Notes: generated by a model not told the origin, from the letters alone. A DNA stretch of 11,152 nucleotides from Odoribacteraceae bacterium (GCA_031279175.1 JAITJA010000136.1:1-11152); one strand, 5' to 3'. Counted from the first letter of the stretch, positions 1 through 7,370 are shown. Numbers and translations are program-made.

Positions 1-2436
1 GCAAACGGCGTTGTACTCGTGACTACCCGGTCGGGTAAGGGGACGCGCGGGATTGGCGTTTCGTTTTCCACGTCGTTCTCGCTGGAGACGCCGCTCGTGT
101 TGCCCCGTTACCAGTACAAGTACGGCCAGGGGCGCGACGGGAAATACGCCTACGCGGATGGCGCGGGCGGTGGCGTGAACGATAATATCATGGAGAACTG
201 GGGGCCGCCAATGGACGGTCGTCTTTTGGCCCAGTGGGATTCTCCCGTTGATCCCGTCACCGGCGCGCGGGCGGCGACGCCTTTCGTGGCATATCCCGGT
301 CAGCTCGAGGATTTTCTCGAGGTCGGGCGCGGGAGCGCGACGAATGTTTCCGTGGCCGGTAGCAATGGCAAGCATGATTTTCGCGCCTCGTATACTTACT
401 TGACGCGGTCGGGTATCGTTCCGAATACCGACTTGTCGCGTCATTCTATCGGGTTGAATGCCGGCTACGCGCTCGCGCCGGGACTGAAATTGACCGTGAA
501 CATGAATCACGTGCAGTCGCGGAGTGATAATCGCGCCAGCCACGGGGCCAAGAACGAGGACGCGATCATGCGGGTGTTTCTTTACATGCCGCGTAACGTG
601 GACGTGAAGAAGCTCCGCGAGTACTGGAAACCGGGATCGGGAGAGGTGATGCAGAATAGTCCGGTATGGAGCGCTACCGGAACGCGGTGGAATAACCCGT
701 ACTTCGTGGCCCACGAGAATCTTAACGCGAACAGGCGCGAACGCGTCTTCGGGCACGCGCGCCTCGAGTATGATATTCTCCCGAACTTGCACTTGACGCT
801 CCGTTCCGGCCGCGATTTTTATGTCGACAAGCGGACGATGCGCCATGCCGTCTCCTCGTCGCAGCACGTGAACGGGTATTACCAGGAGGATGACGTGACG
901 TTCCTGGAGAGTAATCACGATTTTCTCCTCGCGTATGACCGTCCGCTGAGCCTCGATTTCACGTTGAGCGCGTCCGTCGGCGGTAACCTGGCGCGACAAC
1001 AGAGCGGCCGACTCGGGGCTATCGCCGAGCGCCTCGCTATCCCCGGTACTTATAACTTGACGAATAACGCGACGGCCATCATAGCGGGAAATTACAAGCA
1101 GGAGAAGCGCGTGAATTCTCTCTACGGCACCGCGCGCCTGGGGTATCGCAACGCGTTGTTCCTCGATCTTACCGGCCGCGAGGACTGGTCGAGCGCGTTG
1201 CCGCGCGCGCACCGCGCTTATTTCTACCCGTCGGCGTCGCTGAGTGTCGTGGTCACGGAACTGTTGCGCGTCGATAGCCGCGAGCATTTCGTCAAGGCGC
1301 GGGCCAGCGTCGCGTCCGTGCGTCGCGACCTCGAGCCTTACCAGACGGCAACTAATTTCCAGATCTCGCAGGGATGGGCCGGGGAGACCGTGGCCGTGCA
1401 CAATAATAATTATCCCAACGCCAGTATACGCCCGGAGAATGTCCTCTCGTACGAGTTTGGCGCGGACTCGAGGCTTTTCAGGGATCGCGTGGCGCTGGAC
1501 GCGACGATGTACAGGAGCATTACCACGGACTTGATTATCCCCGTTACCCTGAATCCTTCCGCCGGCTACGACACGAAGCTCATGAACGCGGGCAAGATCA
1601 CGAACCGCGGCGTGGAGGTGATGCTCGGCGTGACGCCAGCGCGTACCCGGGATTTTTCCTGGCGCTTGACATTTAACATGGCGGCCAACCGCAACCGGGT
1701 GGTGCATCTCGCGGAGGATCGCGGCGTGTCGCGCATCCGGCAGCTGGAACGCTGGGCGTCGCTCGAGCTGCGCACGGAGAACACGAAGGGCGATGGCTCG
1801 TTCGGCTCGCTCTACGGCGACTACCTGATCTACAAGGATGGCAAGCTCGCGCACAAGAATGGCTTGCCGCAGGAGGAAAACGGCGACTGGGGATATCTCG
1901 GTAACGTCAATCCCGACTGGACGGGGAGCATCGACAACGAGTTTCGTTACAAGGCCCTCTCGCTGTCTGCCCTCGTCAGCATCCAACGCGGTGGCGTCGT
2001 CCACTCGCGCACCTTTATTAATGGTATCGGCGCCGGGAGCCTCGAGGAGTCGCTGGTGGGACGGGACGCGGAGGGCGCCGGGAACATGATCGGCGCGGGT
2101 ATCGACACGGATACAGGCGCCGAGAATGTCGTTCCCGTCACCGTCCGCAACTACTGGCGCGCGTATTACGACAATGACATGATCGGCACGTTCGACGCCT
2201 CGCACGTCAAGCTCCGGGAGGCGCGCGTCTCGTACCGGCTGCCGTCGTCGTTCCTCTCGAGATATTCCATCGCGAGCGCGTCGTTATCGCTCGTCGGGCG
2301 CAACCTCCTGTTGTGGTCTGACGTGCCAAACATCGACCCGGAGGTCTCCGCGTACGACGGGCAATTCCAGGGCGTGGAGGCCATGTCCTTGCCGTCGTTG
2401 CGCTCCTTCACGCTGTCATTAAATCTCAACTTCTAA
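1..2436 (+). CDS. SusC-like TonB-dependent outer-membrane receptor (5' partial)
   Basis: Outer-membrane beta-barrel transporter of the SusC/RagA family, which works with a SusD lipoprotein lid and TonB energy to import oligomeric or complex nutrients. The frame is open from base 1. The first residues read ANGVVLVTTRSGKG, the conserved end of the SusC plug domain, so the signal peptide, carboxypeptidase-like domain, any STN signalling domain and most of the plug lie left of the window. A GTG at 19-21 is internal, not a start. The visible 812 residues are the barrel: many alternating beta-strand segments, the family motif around NAGKITNRGVEV (about codons 527-538), GRNLLLWSDVPNIDPE near the C terminus, and a terminal phenylalanine typical of outer-membrane proteins. 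The SusD gene follows after 11 nt. Family assignment is very secure; substrate is unknown. The missing N terminus prevents telling whether it belongs to the signal-transducing (STN) class that talks to FecR anti-sigma factors. Confidence 0.96.
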   Translation, partial: ANGVVLVTTRSGKGTRGIGVSFSTSFSLETPLVLPRYQYKYGQGRDGKYAYADGAGGGVNDNIMENWGPPMDGRLLAQWDSPVDPVTGARAATPFVAYPGQLEDFLEVGRGSATNVSVAGSNGKHDFRASYTYLTRSGIVPNTDLSRHSIGLNAGYALAPGLKLTVNMNHVQSRSDNRASHGAKNEDAIMRVFLYMPRNVDVKKLREYWKPGSGEVMQNSPVWSATGTRWNNPYFVAHENLNANRRERVFGHARLEYDILPNLHLTLRSGRDFYVDKRTMRHAVSSSQHVNGYYQEDDVTFLESNHDFLLAYDRPLSLDFTLSASVGGNLARQQSGRLGAIAERLAIPGTYNLTNNATAIIAGNYKQEKRVNSLYGTARLGYRNALFLDLTGREDWSSALPRAHRAYFYPSASLSVVVTELLRVDSREHFVKARASVASVRRDLEPYQTATNFQISQGWAGETVAVHNNNYPNASIRPENVLSYEFGADSRLFRDRVALDATMYRSITTDLIIPVTLNPSAGYDTKLMNAGKITNRGVEVMLGVTPARTRDFSWRLTFNMAANRNRVVHLAEDRGVSRIRQLERWASLELRTENTKGDGSFGSLYGDYLIYKDGKLAHKNGLPQEENGDWGYLGNVNPDWTGSIDNEFRYKALSLSALVSIQRGGVVHSRTFINGIGAGSLEESLVGRDAEGAGNMIGAGIDTDTGAENVVPVTVRNYWRAYYDNDMIGTFDASHVKLREARVSYRLPSSFLSRYSIASASLSLVGRNLLLWSDVPNIDPEVSAYDGQFQGVEAMSLPSLRSFTLSLNLNF

Positions 2437-2447
2437 ATACACCTGTC

Positions 2448-3962
2448 ATGAGAAACAAGTACATCATTACCGCGCTCGTCGCTACATTAATGGCCTCTTG
2501 CGCGGATTTCGAGGAGATCAATATCAATCCCAACAACCCGGCAAGCGTGCCCCCGGAGATGCTTTTACCGCCGATCATCAGTGGTGCTGTCGCCACGATG
2601 ACGGAGAGCGGGGGGCGCGCCGGGCAGTACGTCCAGCACCTCGCGTGGGTCGGCGGGACGAGCGAGGGCGACGGCCGCTATAACCTCACCGGCGCGTCGT
2701 ACCGCGAGGAGTGGAACGCCGCCACGCGCCTCATCAAGGACGTGAACCAGCTGAAGGAGATCGCCAGCGCTACCGGGCAACCGCGTTACGAGGCGGTCGG
2801 CCACGTCTGCAAGGCCTATATCCTCGCGCTGGTCGCGGACGCCTTCGGGGATATCGCCTACGACGAGGCGGGGATGGGGAACGTCGACGGGCTGGAGTTC
2901 CCCCGCTACCAGGCACAACAGGAGGTCTACGAGCGGATACTCGAGGATCTCGAACGCGCCAATCAACTCTTCGCCGCGCTGCCCGCGGGGGAGGTCATCA
3001 GCAGGGATATCCTCTACAATGGCGACCCGGCAGCATGGAGACGCTTCGCGAATTCCCTCAAGCTGCGCGTGCTCACGCGACAATCCGCGAAGATCAACGT
3101 GGCGACGGCGGTGGCGGCGATATTCAACGATCCCGTCGCCTATCCCGTCTTCGAGAGCGTCGACGACCAGGCCGTGCTGGTGTATAATAACCAGACGGAC
3201 GACTACAAGTGGTTTATCAAGACGCCGCCCGCCGACGGCAGTGGCGTGGATTTCGCGGACAACGGGCGGGTAAGCAAGGTGATGGTCGACATGCTCGCGC
3301 GCGATAACGACCCGCGACTGGTTGTCTACGCCGCGCCCACGCGTAACTCCTATAACGCGCGTCGCGCCGACCCCACCGCCCCGCTCGAGTACCGGGGGCA
3401 ACCCGCCGGGTTGAGCGCCGCCGAGCAAGAGGCGCTCTACGCGAGCGAGGGAACGGGGAACGGGGATTATTCCGTCATCGGCAAACGTATCCGCGTGGAG
3501 AACCGCGCCTTTCTCATGACCTACGCGGAGCTGTTGCTGATCAAGACGGAGGCCATCGCGCGGGGAATGATCGCGGGTGACGCCGCCGCCGCGTATCGCG
3601 CCGCCATCACTGCCTCTTTCGACAAGTGGCCCGTGACGGGCGACGCGCCGGGGATCACCGCGGAGATGAAGGAAGCCTATTTCGCCAATCCCGCCACGGC
3701 GTACGATCCCGCCAACGCGCTGACGCGAGTAGCAGAGCAGGCATGGATAGACGCTTTTCTCAACGGCTTCGAGGGATGGTCGTCGTGGAGACGCGTCGGG
3801 ATACCGGTGATCGCGCCGGGCCCCTCCGTCCTCTCGCCTGTACCGGTGCGCTACACCTATTCCGACAACGAGCAGAATAACCCCAGCCTCATCGAGTGGG
3901 TCAACGAGAAGATGGGAGGAAAAATGCCCGACCACAACGTGAAAGTCTGGTTTCAACCTTAA
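2448..3962 (+). CDS. SusD/RagB-like nutrient-binding outer-membrane lipoprotein (SusD-like_2 type)
   Basis: Surface lipoprotein of 504 residues expected to form the lid over the preceding SusC barrel and capture substrate. The N terminus is a lipoprotein signal peptide ending LMASC with Cys18 as the lipidated residue. Directly after it comes FEEININPNNP (residues 22-32), a hallmark of the SusD-like_2 subfamily. The middle has the helical TPR-like pattern of the family, including the AYILALVADAFGDIAYDEA stretch (about residues 123-141) and an EVYERILEDLERA helix. A C-terminal WIDAFLNGFEGWSSWRRVG stretch is also typical of the subfamily. No Shine-Dalgarno is visible before the ATG, as is common in Bacteroidota. 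It is the second gene of the operon, 11 nt after the receptor gene and 11 nt before the phosphoesterase gene. Homologues of this subfamily occur with varied substrates, so specificity cannot be read from sequence. Confidence 0.95.
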   Translation: MRNKYIITALVATLMASCADFEEININPNNPASVPPEMLLPPIISGAVATMTESGGRAGQYVQHLAWVGGTSEGDGRYNLTGASYREEWNAATRLIKDVNQLKEIASATGQPRYEAVGHVCKAYILALVADAFGDIAYDEAGMGNVDGLEFPRYQAQQEVYERILEDLERANQLFAALPAGEVISRDILYNGDPAAWRRFANSLKLRVLTRQSAKINVATAVAAIFNDPVAYPVFESVDDQAVLVYNNQTDDYKWFIKTPPADGSGVDFADNGRVSKVMVDMLARDNDPRLVVYAAPTRNSYNARRADPTAPLEYRGQPAGLSAAEQEALYASEGTGNGDYSVIGKRIRVENRAFLMTYAELLLIKTEAIARGMIAGDAAAAYRAAITASFDKWPVTGDAPGITAEMKEAYFANPATAYDPANALTRVAEQAWIDAFLNGFEGWSSWRRVGIPVIAPGPSVLSPVPVRYTYSDNEQNNPSLIEWVNEKMGGKMPDHNVKVWFQP

Positions 3963-3973
3963 TGATTACAGCC

Positions 3974-5800
3974 ATGAAACAATCTATCTTCATACTTTCC
4001 GTGCTCTTCACGCTCGCCGCCTTCCGCGCGGCGGGCCAAGAGCGCGCGTATAGCGCGAACGAGAACGTTCACGCGCATAACGATTACAATAACCCCCTCC
4101 CCTTCTACACCGCTTACGGGCGTCGCGTCGCCTCCATCGAGGTGGACGTGTTCCTTGTCGACGGAGAACTGCTGGTCGCGCACGTCCCGGCAGAGCTTGA
4201 CCGCGAGCGCACCCTCGAGCGCCTTTATATCCGGCCTCTCGTCGAGAAGATCGAGCGCCACGGCGGTAGCCCGTACACCGGCAACGGGAGGCTGCAACTG
4301 CTCGTCGACATCAAGAGCGAGTGCGAACCGGCCATGCGCGCCCTCGAGCGGCTGTTGATCCCGCTGCGCCATTGCTTCGACCCGGCCGTGAACCCGCGGG
4401 CCGCGCGGGTCGTCATCACGGGGAATGCCCCGGCGCCAGCACACTTCGACGACTATGACGCGCTGTTCCTCTTCGACGGTAACCCGCGGGCGGTCTATAC
4501 CCCGGCACAGGCCCGCCGCGTGGCCATGTATAGCTTGCCGCTCGCGCGCTTCTCTTCCTGGAATGGCCTCGGGAGGATTCCCGAACCGGAACTGCGGGCG
4601 ATCAAGGCACTGGTCGACTCGCTGCACCGGGAGGGAAAGAAGGTGCGCTTCTGGGGGAACGCCGACACGAAGACGCTCTGGCAGGCATTTATCAAGATCG
4701 GCGTCGATTACATCAATACCGACCGGCCGGGGGCGCTGGCCGATTTCTTGCGCGATCGCGAGCGCTACTCGTATCGCTCCACCGGGATGTATGTCCCGCG
4801 CGTGCCGGACTACCGCGTGGACGGGAGCGACAAGGCGCCGCGGAACGTGATCCTGCTCGTCTCCGACGGCGCCGGGCTGCACCACCTCTGGGCGGCGGCC
4901 ACGGCCAACGGCGGCCGCCTGCACGCGATGATGTTCAAGCATACCGGCCTGTTGCAGACCGCGCCGTTCGATGATTATAACACGGATTCCGCGGCCGCCG
5001 GAACGGCCATCGCCACGGGCAGCAAGACCCGAAACAGGTATATCGGCGTCGATCCCGACGGGCAGCGGCTGACTTCTATCGCGGAGTGGCTTGCCGGAAA
5101 GGGGTTCGCCACGGGCGTCGTCACGAACGATAACCTCGCCGGGGCCACTCCCGCCGCCTTCTACGCGCACGTGAGGGAGCGGAACGAGAGTGATAGTATC
5201 GCCGCCGACCTCGCCCGTTCATCGCTCGCGCTGGCCGTCGGTGGCGAGCCGCGGGCCTTCTCCCGCGACGGCGCCTCGCTGGCGTCCCGGGCCGGTTTTC
5301 GCGTCGTCAGGGACGCGGGGGAGCTGGACGAGATACCCGCCGGCGAGCGCGTCATCTGTCTCGATCGCGACTCGAGCGACCGCCGCGTGATCGAGCAGGC
5401 TTTTGACGCTGCCGTCCGTCGTCTTTCCACCTCTCGCCGCGGGTTTTTCCTGATGGTCGAGGGGGCGCGTATCGACGCTGGCGGTCATGCCAACGATCTC
5501 CCCGTTTGCGTCGACGAGTACCTGAGCTTTGACCGCGTCGTGGGCAAGGCACTGGAGTTCGCCGACGCCGACGGGCACACGCTCGTCATTGTCACCTCGG
5601 ATCACGAGACCGGCGGCCTCGTCCCGCTGGACGGTAACTACGCCTCGGGGTATATCCTCGGCGACTTCGCGACGGTCGACCATACCGGCGCGCCCGTGCC
5701 ACTCCTCGCCTACGGCCCCGGCGCGCGCGCGTTCACGGGGTTCTTGCAGAATAGCGATCTGTTCGAACGGATCGCGCGCGCGCTGCACTTGAAACGATAA
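3974..5800 (+). CDS. Secreted two-domain phosphoesterase: PI-PLC/GDPD-like domain fused to alkaline phosphatase
   Basis: Exported 608-residue protein. Residues 1-21 are a type I signal peptide (hydrophobic core ILSVLFTLAAF, likely cut after AAG). Residues 30-260 resemble a PI-PLC/glycerophosphodiesterase TIM barrel: HAHNDYNN (His33, His35, Asp37), IEVDVF (Glu56, Asp58), LLVAH (His70), DIK (Asp112, Lys114) and a late NTDRP (Asp250). Residues 289-608 are an alkaline phosphatase: VSDGAG (Asp298), TDSAAAGTA with nucleophile Ser339, ATPAA (Thr392), Arg403, VEGARIDAGGH (Glu496, Asp501, His505), SDHETGG (Asp543, His544) and His570. Spacings within the metal ligands match E. coli PhoA (5, 4 and 42 residues). 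The residue at the PhoA Asp153 position is Gly390. Such a protein could cleave a phosphodiester and then release phosphate in the periplasm or at the surface. The frame stays open upstream, with an ATG at 3896 inside the SusD gene and another at 3962 overlapping the SusD stop. ATG 3974 is preferred because it starts the signal peptide directly and repeats the 11-nt spacing; 3962 is a possible alternative. Confidence 0.9.
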   Translation: MKQSIFILSVLFTLAAFRAAGQERAYSANENVHAHNDYNNPLPFYTAYGRRVASIEVDVFLVDGELLVAHVPAELDRERTLERLYIRPLVEKIERHGGSPYTGNGRLQLLVDIKSECEPAMRALERLLIPLRHCFDPAVNPRAARVVITGNAPAPAHFDDYDALFLFDGNPRAVYTPAQARRVAMYSLPLARFSSWNGLGRIPEPELRAIKALVDSLHREGKKVRFWGNADTKTLWQAFIKIGVDYINTDRPGALADFLRDRERYSYRSTGMYVPRVPDYRVDGSDKAPRNVILLVSDGAGLHHLWAAATANGGRLHAMMFKHTGLLQTAPFDDYNTDSAAAGTAIATGSKTRNRYIGVDPDGQRLTSIAEWLAGKGFATGVVTNDNLAGATPAAFYAHVRERNESDSIAADLARSSLALAVGGEPRAFSRDGASLASRAGFRVVRDAGELDEIPAGERVICLDRDSSDRRVIEQAFDAAVRRLSTSRRGFFLMVEGARIDAGGHANDLPVCVDEYLSFDRVVGKALEFADADGHTLVIVTSDHETGGLVPLDGNYASGYILGDFATVDHTGAPVPLLAYGPGARAFTGFLQNSDLFERIARALHLKR

Positions 5801-5815
5801 CTTTAACGCGAGTAA

Positions 5816-6436
5816 ATGATGAAGTACATTGTATTTTTTACCGCCGTCATGTTGCTTTCCGCGCCGACGACGGCGATCGAACGACAGGAGGGCGCGGCCC
5901 GCGTGAACGTCCTGGTGATCGGCCTGGAACGGGAGCATGTCTCGTCGAATTACTATCCCGATCAGTTGATAGCCGAGAAGATCTCCGTGCCGGTGGATAG
6001 CCTGGCCGACTATTTTAACCGGGCGATTGTCTCCCGTTTACCGGCGGAATCCAGCGGCCCCGCGCGCTTTATTCGCGATGACAGGATTTGCACGCGCGCT
6101 TTACCCGCCGGCACGCGCTACGAGGGGGAGGAGGAGGGGGTGCACCGCGATCTTTCGCGCGTGCCGCGGGACTCGCTGACGCGTCTGCTCGACGCGTTTG
6201 AAGCCGATTTCTTGCTTCTCGTCAGCCAGTATTACATGAAGCAGGAGACGGAGCCTTTCCCCTATCTCTATCATATCGTGAATTACGAGGTGTACGACCG
6301 CCAGAAGACGAAACGCTACGAGGGGTATGTTTGTTTCGACACGCCAGACCTTCTCCCCGCGCCGCGCCTCGACAAGTATTACAAGAAGATCGCTTCCAGG
6401 ATCGTCGCCCGCGTCAACCGCGTCGTCCGGGAGTAA
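5816..6436 (+). CDS. Exported protein of unknown function (possible CsgG/TolB-N-like fold)
   Basis: I do not recognise this 206-residue protein. Residues 1-20 look like a type I signal peptide (hydrophobic YIVFFTAVMLLSA, likely cut after PTTA) with no lipobox, so the mature form is probably soluble in the periplasm or secreted. Two cysteines remain (92 and 173) and could form a disulphide. The order of segments is a beta-strand (VNVLVIGL, 30-37), a charged variable middle, a helix then strand (LLDAFEADFLLLVSQYY, 124-140), a second strand pair (YHIVNYEVYD then RYEGYVCF, 152-174) and an amphipathic C-terminal helix (187-204). That order resembles small periplasmic alpha/beta proteins of the CsgG/LpoB/TolB-N kind, but this is pattern inference only. 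It lies 15 nt after the phosphoesterase gene on the same strand and is probably the last gene of the operon. ATG 5816 is followed at once by a second ATG at 5819, and either could serve. Confidence 0.78.
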   Translation: MMKYIVFFTAVMLLSAPTTAIERQEGAARVNVLVIGLEREHVSSNYYPDQLIAEKISVPVDSLADYFNRAIVSRLPAESSGPARFIRDDRICTRALPAGTRYEGEEEGVHRDLSRVPRDSLTRLLDAFEADFLLLVSQYYMKQETEPFPYLYHIVNYEVYDRQKTKRYEGYVCFDTPDLLPAPRLDKYYKKIASRIVARVNRVVRE

Positions 6437-6450
6437 CCGGCATGGCGAGT

Positions 6451-6475
6451 GGGGGGAGAGATGGCTATCCCCCCC
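6451..6475 (+). terminator. Possible GC-rich hairpin after the operon
   Basis: Six G plus A (6451-6457) can pair with T plus six C (6468-6474) around a 10-nt loop, 15 nt after the stop of the last operon gene. No T-run follows, so it is not a classical intrinsic terminator. It may stall polymerase or protect the 3' end of the transcript. Confidence 0.35.
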
Positions 6476-6476
6476 G

Positions 6477-6512
6477 CCGCCGTTCCCCGCCGTTCCCCGC
6501 CGTTCCCCGCCG
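6477..6512. repeat. Tandem 10-bp direct repeat, about 3.6 copies
   Basis: Three perfect copies of CGTTCCCCGC stand at 6481-6490, 6491-6500 and 6501-6510. The 10-bp period extends four bases upstream and two bases downstream of these copies. The repeat is intergenic and its unit is not a multiple of three. It lies between a GC-rich hairpin and a large inverted repeat. It could be a slippage-prone tract or a set of protein-binding sites on one face of the helix; nothing in the sequence decides between these. Confidence 0.9.
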
Positions 6513-6539
6513 GCGCGATCCCGCTAAATGTCCCGGCAA

Positions 6540-6583
6540 AATAAAATCGCGTTTACCCCCCGCGGGGTAGACGCGACTTTATT
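6540..6583. terminator. 20-bp inverted repeat, likely bidirectional intrinsic terminator
   Basis: The arms 6540-6559 and 6564-6583 are complementary at 19 of 20 positions (18 Watson-Crick pairs, one G-T wobble, one A-C mismatch) around a 4-nt loop CCGC. The outer parts are AATAAA on the left and TTTATT on the right, so a transcript from either side would end in a GC-rich stem with a U-rich tail. It sits about 100 bp after the four-gene operon and about 220 bp before the sigma factor start, which suits insulation of the two units. A repressor-binding palindrome is an alternative, but the length and AT-flanked GC core fit a terminator better. Confidence 0.75.
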
Positions 6584-6734
6584 ACACGCGCGTGATGAAA
6601 GTGCCCCGCCAGCCGCGGTCGCGTTCAATTGTTCTCTCGGGAAATCAACCTTCCTGCTCGCGGGCGTACGGCAAATGACTCGTTACCGGGATCATGCCCC
6701 GCGGGAGCGGGACGGGTGAGCGCGCGGCGCGGTC
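6584..6734. other. Remaining non-coding stretch before the sigma factor promoter
   Basis: Together with the hairpin, tandem repeat, inverted repeat and promoter listed separately, this completes the 367-bp gap 6437-6803. It contains a 10-bp palindrome CACGCGCGTG (6585-6594) and a small CCCGC/GCGGG hairpin (6698-6702 with 6707-6711), both easily explained by GC-rich composition. I see no convincing gene, tRNA or known RNA motif here. Confidence 0.5.
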
Positions 6735-6738
6735 ATGC

Positions 6739-6768
6739 TTTTTTTCTATGTTGTAATTTGTAACTTCG
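6739..6768 (+). promoter_or_regulatory. Candidate Bacteroidota-type promoter for the sigma factor gene
   Basis: A short AT-rich island interrupts GC-rich DNA just before the sigma factor gene. TAACTTCG at 6761-6768 matches the Bacteroidota -7 consensus TAnnTTTG at all fixed positions but one. A run of T at 6739-6745 lies roughly where the -33 TTTG element would be (spacing 18 for 6739-6742). Transcription would begin a little downstream and give a short leader before ATG 6804, with a 5-bp hairpin (6779-6783 with 6790-6794). The match is weak and the call rests on position as much as on motif. Confidence 0.35.
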
Positions 6769-6803
6769 CGGCCGGAGAGGCGGATATAGCCGCCGTAACG
6801 TTG

Positions 6804-7370
6804 ATGAAGGGCTGTACCAAAACAAATATTCTTATAGAGAACGATATCTCGCCGGAGATGCTGGTGTTGCTGAGGGACGGGAGTCACGCGGCGTACGAGG
6901 AGATCTATCTCCACTACGCGGACAGCGTGCACCGCTTTATCGAACAACTAACGCGCTCCGGGGAGGCCGCGCGGGAGATCACCCAGGAAATATTCGTGCA
7001 ATTGTGGGAGAGACGGGCGCAGGTAGATCCCGCGCGCTCCTTCAAGGGATACCTCTTCACGATTGCCCGTAACGCCGCGATAAATTTCATTGAACACCAG
7101 AAGGTGCGGGGGAAGTATCTCGAGTATAGCCTCCACAATAACAACGAGAGCGTCGGGCCCTCCGACGAGGCCATGATCGCCAGCGAGACCGCCCTGCTGG
7201 TAGAGATCGCGGTCAGCCGGATGCCGCGGCAACGAAAGAAGATCTTCCTGATGAACCACGAGGAGGGGTTAAACCCCGGGGCTATCGCCGAGCGTCTCCA
7301 CGTCAGCAAGCACACCGTCGAGAGTCACCTCGCCACGGCAAAGAAGGAAATCAAGAAGATGCTCGAGTGA
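6804..7370 (+). CDS. ECF-type RNA polymerase sigma factor (Bacteroidota FecI/SigW-like)
   Basis: A 188-residue group 4 sigma factor that would direct RNA polymerase to a small target regulon when freed from its anti-sigma factor. Region 2 spans about residues 27-97, with ITQEIFVQLWERR (59-71) and the FKGYLFTIARNAAINFI helix (80-96) matching the core-binding and -10 recognition segments. Region 4 spans about 133-185 and ends in a helix-turn-helix (GLNPGAIAERLHVSKHTVESHLATAKKEI) for -35 recognition. The two are joined by a short linker with no extra domain, as expected for an ECF. The frame is open further upstream to an ATG at 6735, but that would add a hydrophobic 23-residue stretch not typical of the family and would overlap the candidate promoter, so ATG 6804 is chosen. 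A FecR-type anti-sigma gene follows on the same strand after 138 bp. Confidence 0.93.
   Translation: MKGCTKTNILIENDISPEMLVLLRDGSHAAYEEIYLHYADSVHRFIEQLTRSGEAAREITQEIFVQLWERRAQVDPARSFKGYLFTIARNAAINFIEHQKVRGKYLEYSLHNNNESVGPSDEAMIASETALLVEIAVSRMPRQRKKIFLMNHEEGLNPGAIAERLHVSKHTVESHLATAKKEIKKMLE

Noticed and set aside
2711..3187. 158-codon + strand frame inside the SusD-like gene
   Set aside because: Arg/Gly-rich out-of-frame translation of a well-supported gene; no motif.
2565..3956. 463-codon open frame on the - strand opposite the SusD-like gene
   Set aside because: Its product is rich in Arg, Gly, Val and His with no recognisable domain, as expected from the antisense of GC-rich coding DNA with few stops. 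The + strand gene has a clear lipobox and family motifs.
3896..3973. Upstream start (ATG 3896) for the phosphoesterase
   Set aside because: It would overlap the SusD gene by 67 bp and place about 26 polar residues before the signal peptide, which would disrupt export.
3959..5170. 403-codon open frame on the - strand opposite the phosphoesterase gene
   Set aside because: Low-complexity Arg/Gly/Val-rich composition and no motifs; the sense strand encodes complete catalytic signatures over the same span.
6477..6512. Tandem repeat considered as a CRISPR remnant
   Set aside because: The units are only 10 bp, abut without spacers and there are no cas genes.
6585..6594. Perfect palindrome CACGCGCGTG
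   Set aside because: CGCG-type palindromes are frequent throughout this GC-rich window, so a single occurrence is not evidence of an operator.
6528..6719. Possible 63-residue small protein in the intergenic gap
   Set aside because: The frame runs through the large inverted repeat, has no ribosome-binding site and its product shows no domain or signal peptide.
6735..6803. Upstream start (ATG 6735) for the sigma factor
   Set aside because: It adds a hydrophobic 23-residue extension not seen in ECF sigma factors and covers the AT-rich promoter candidate.
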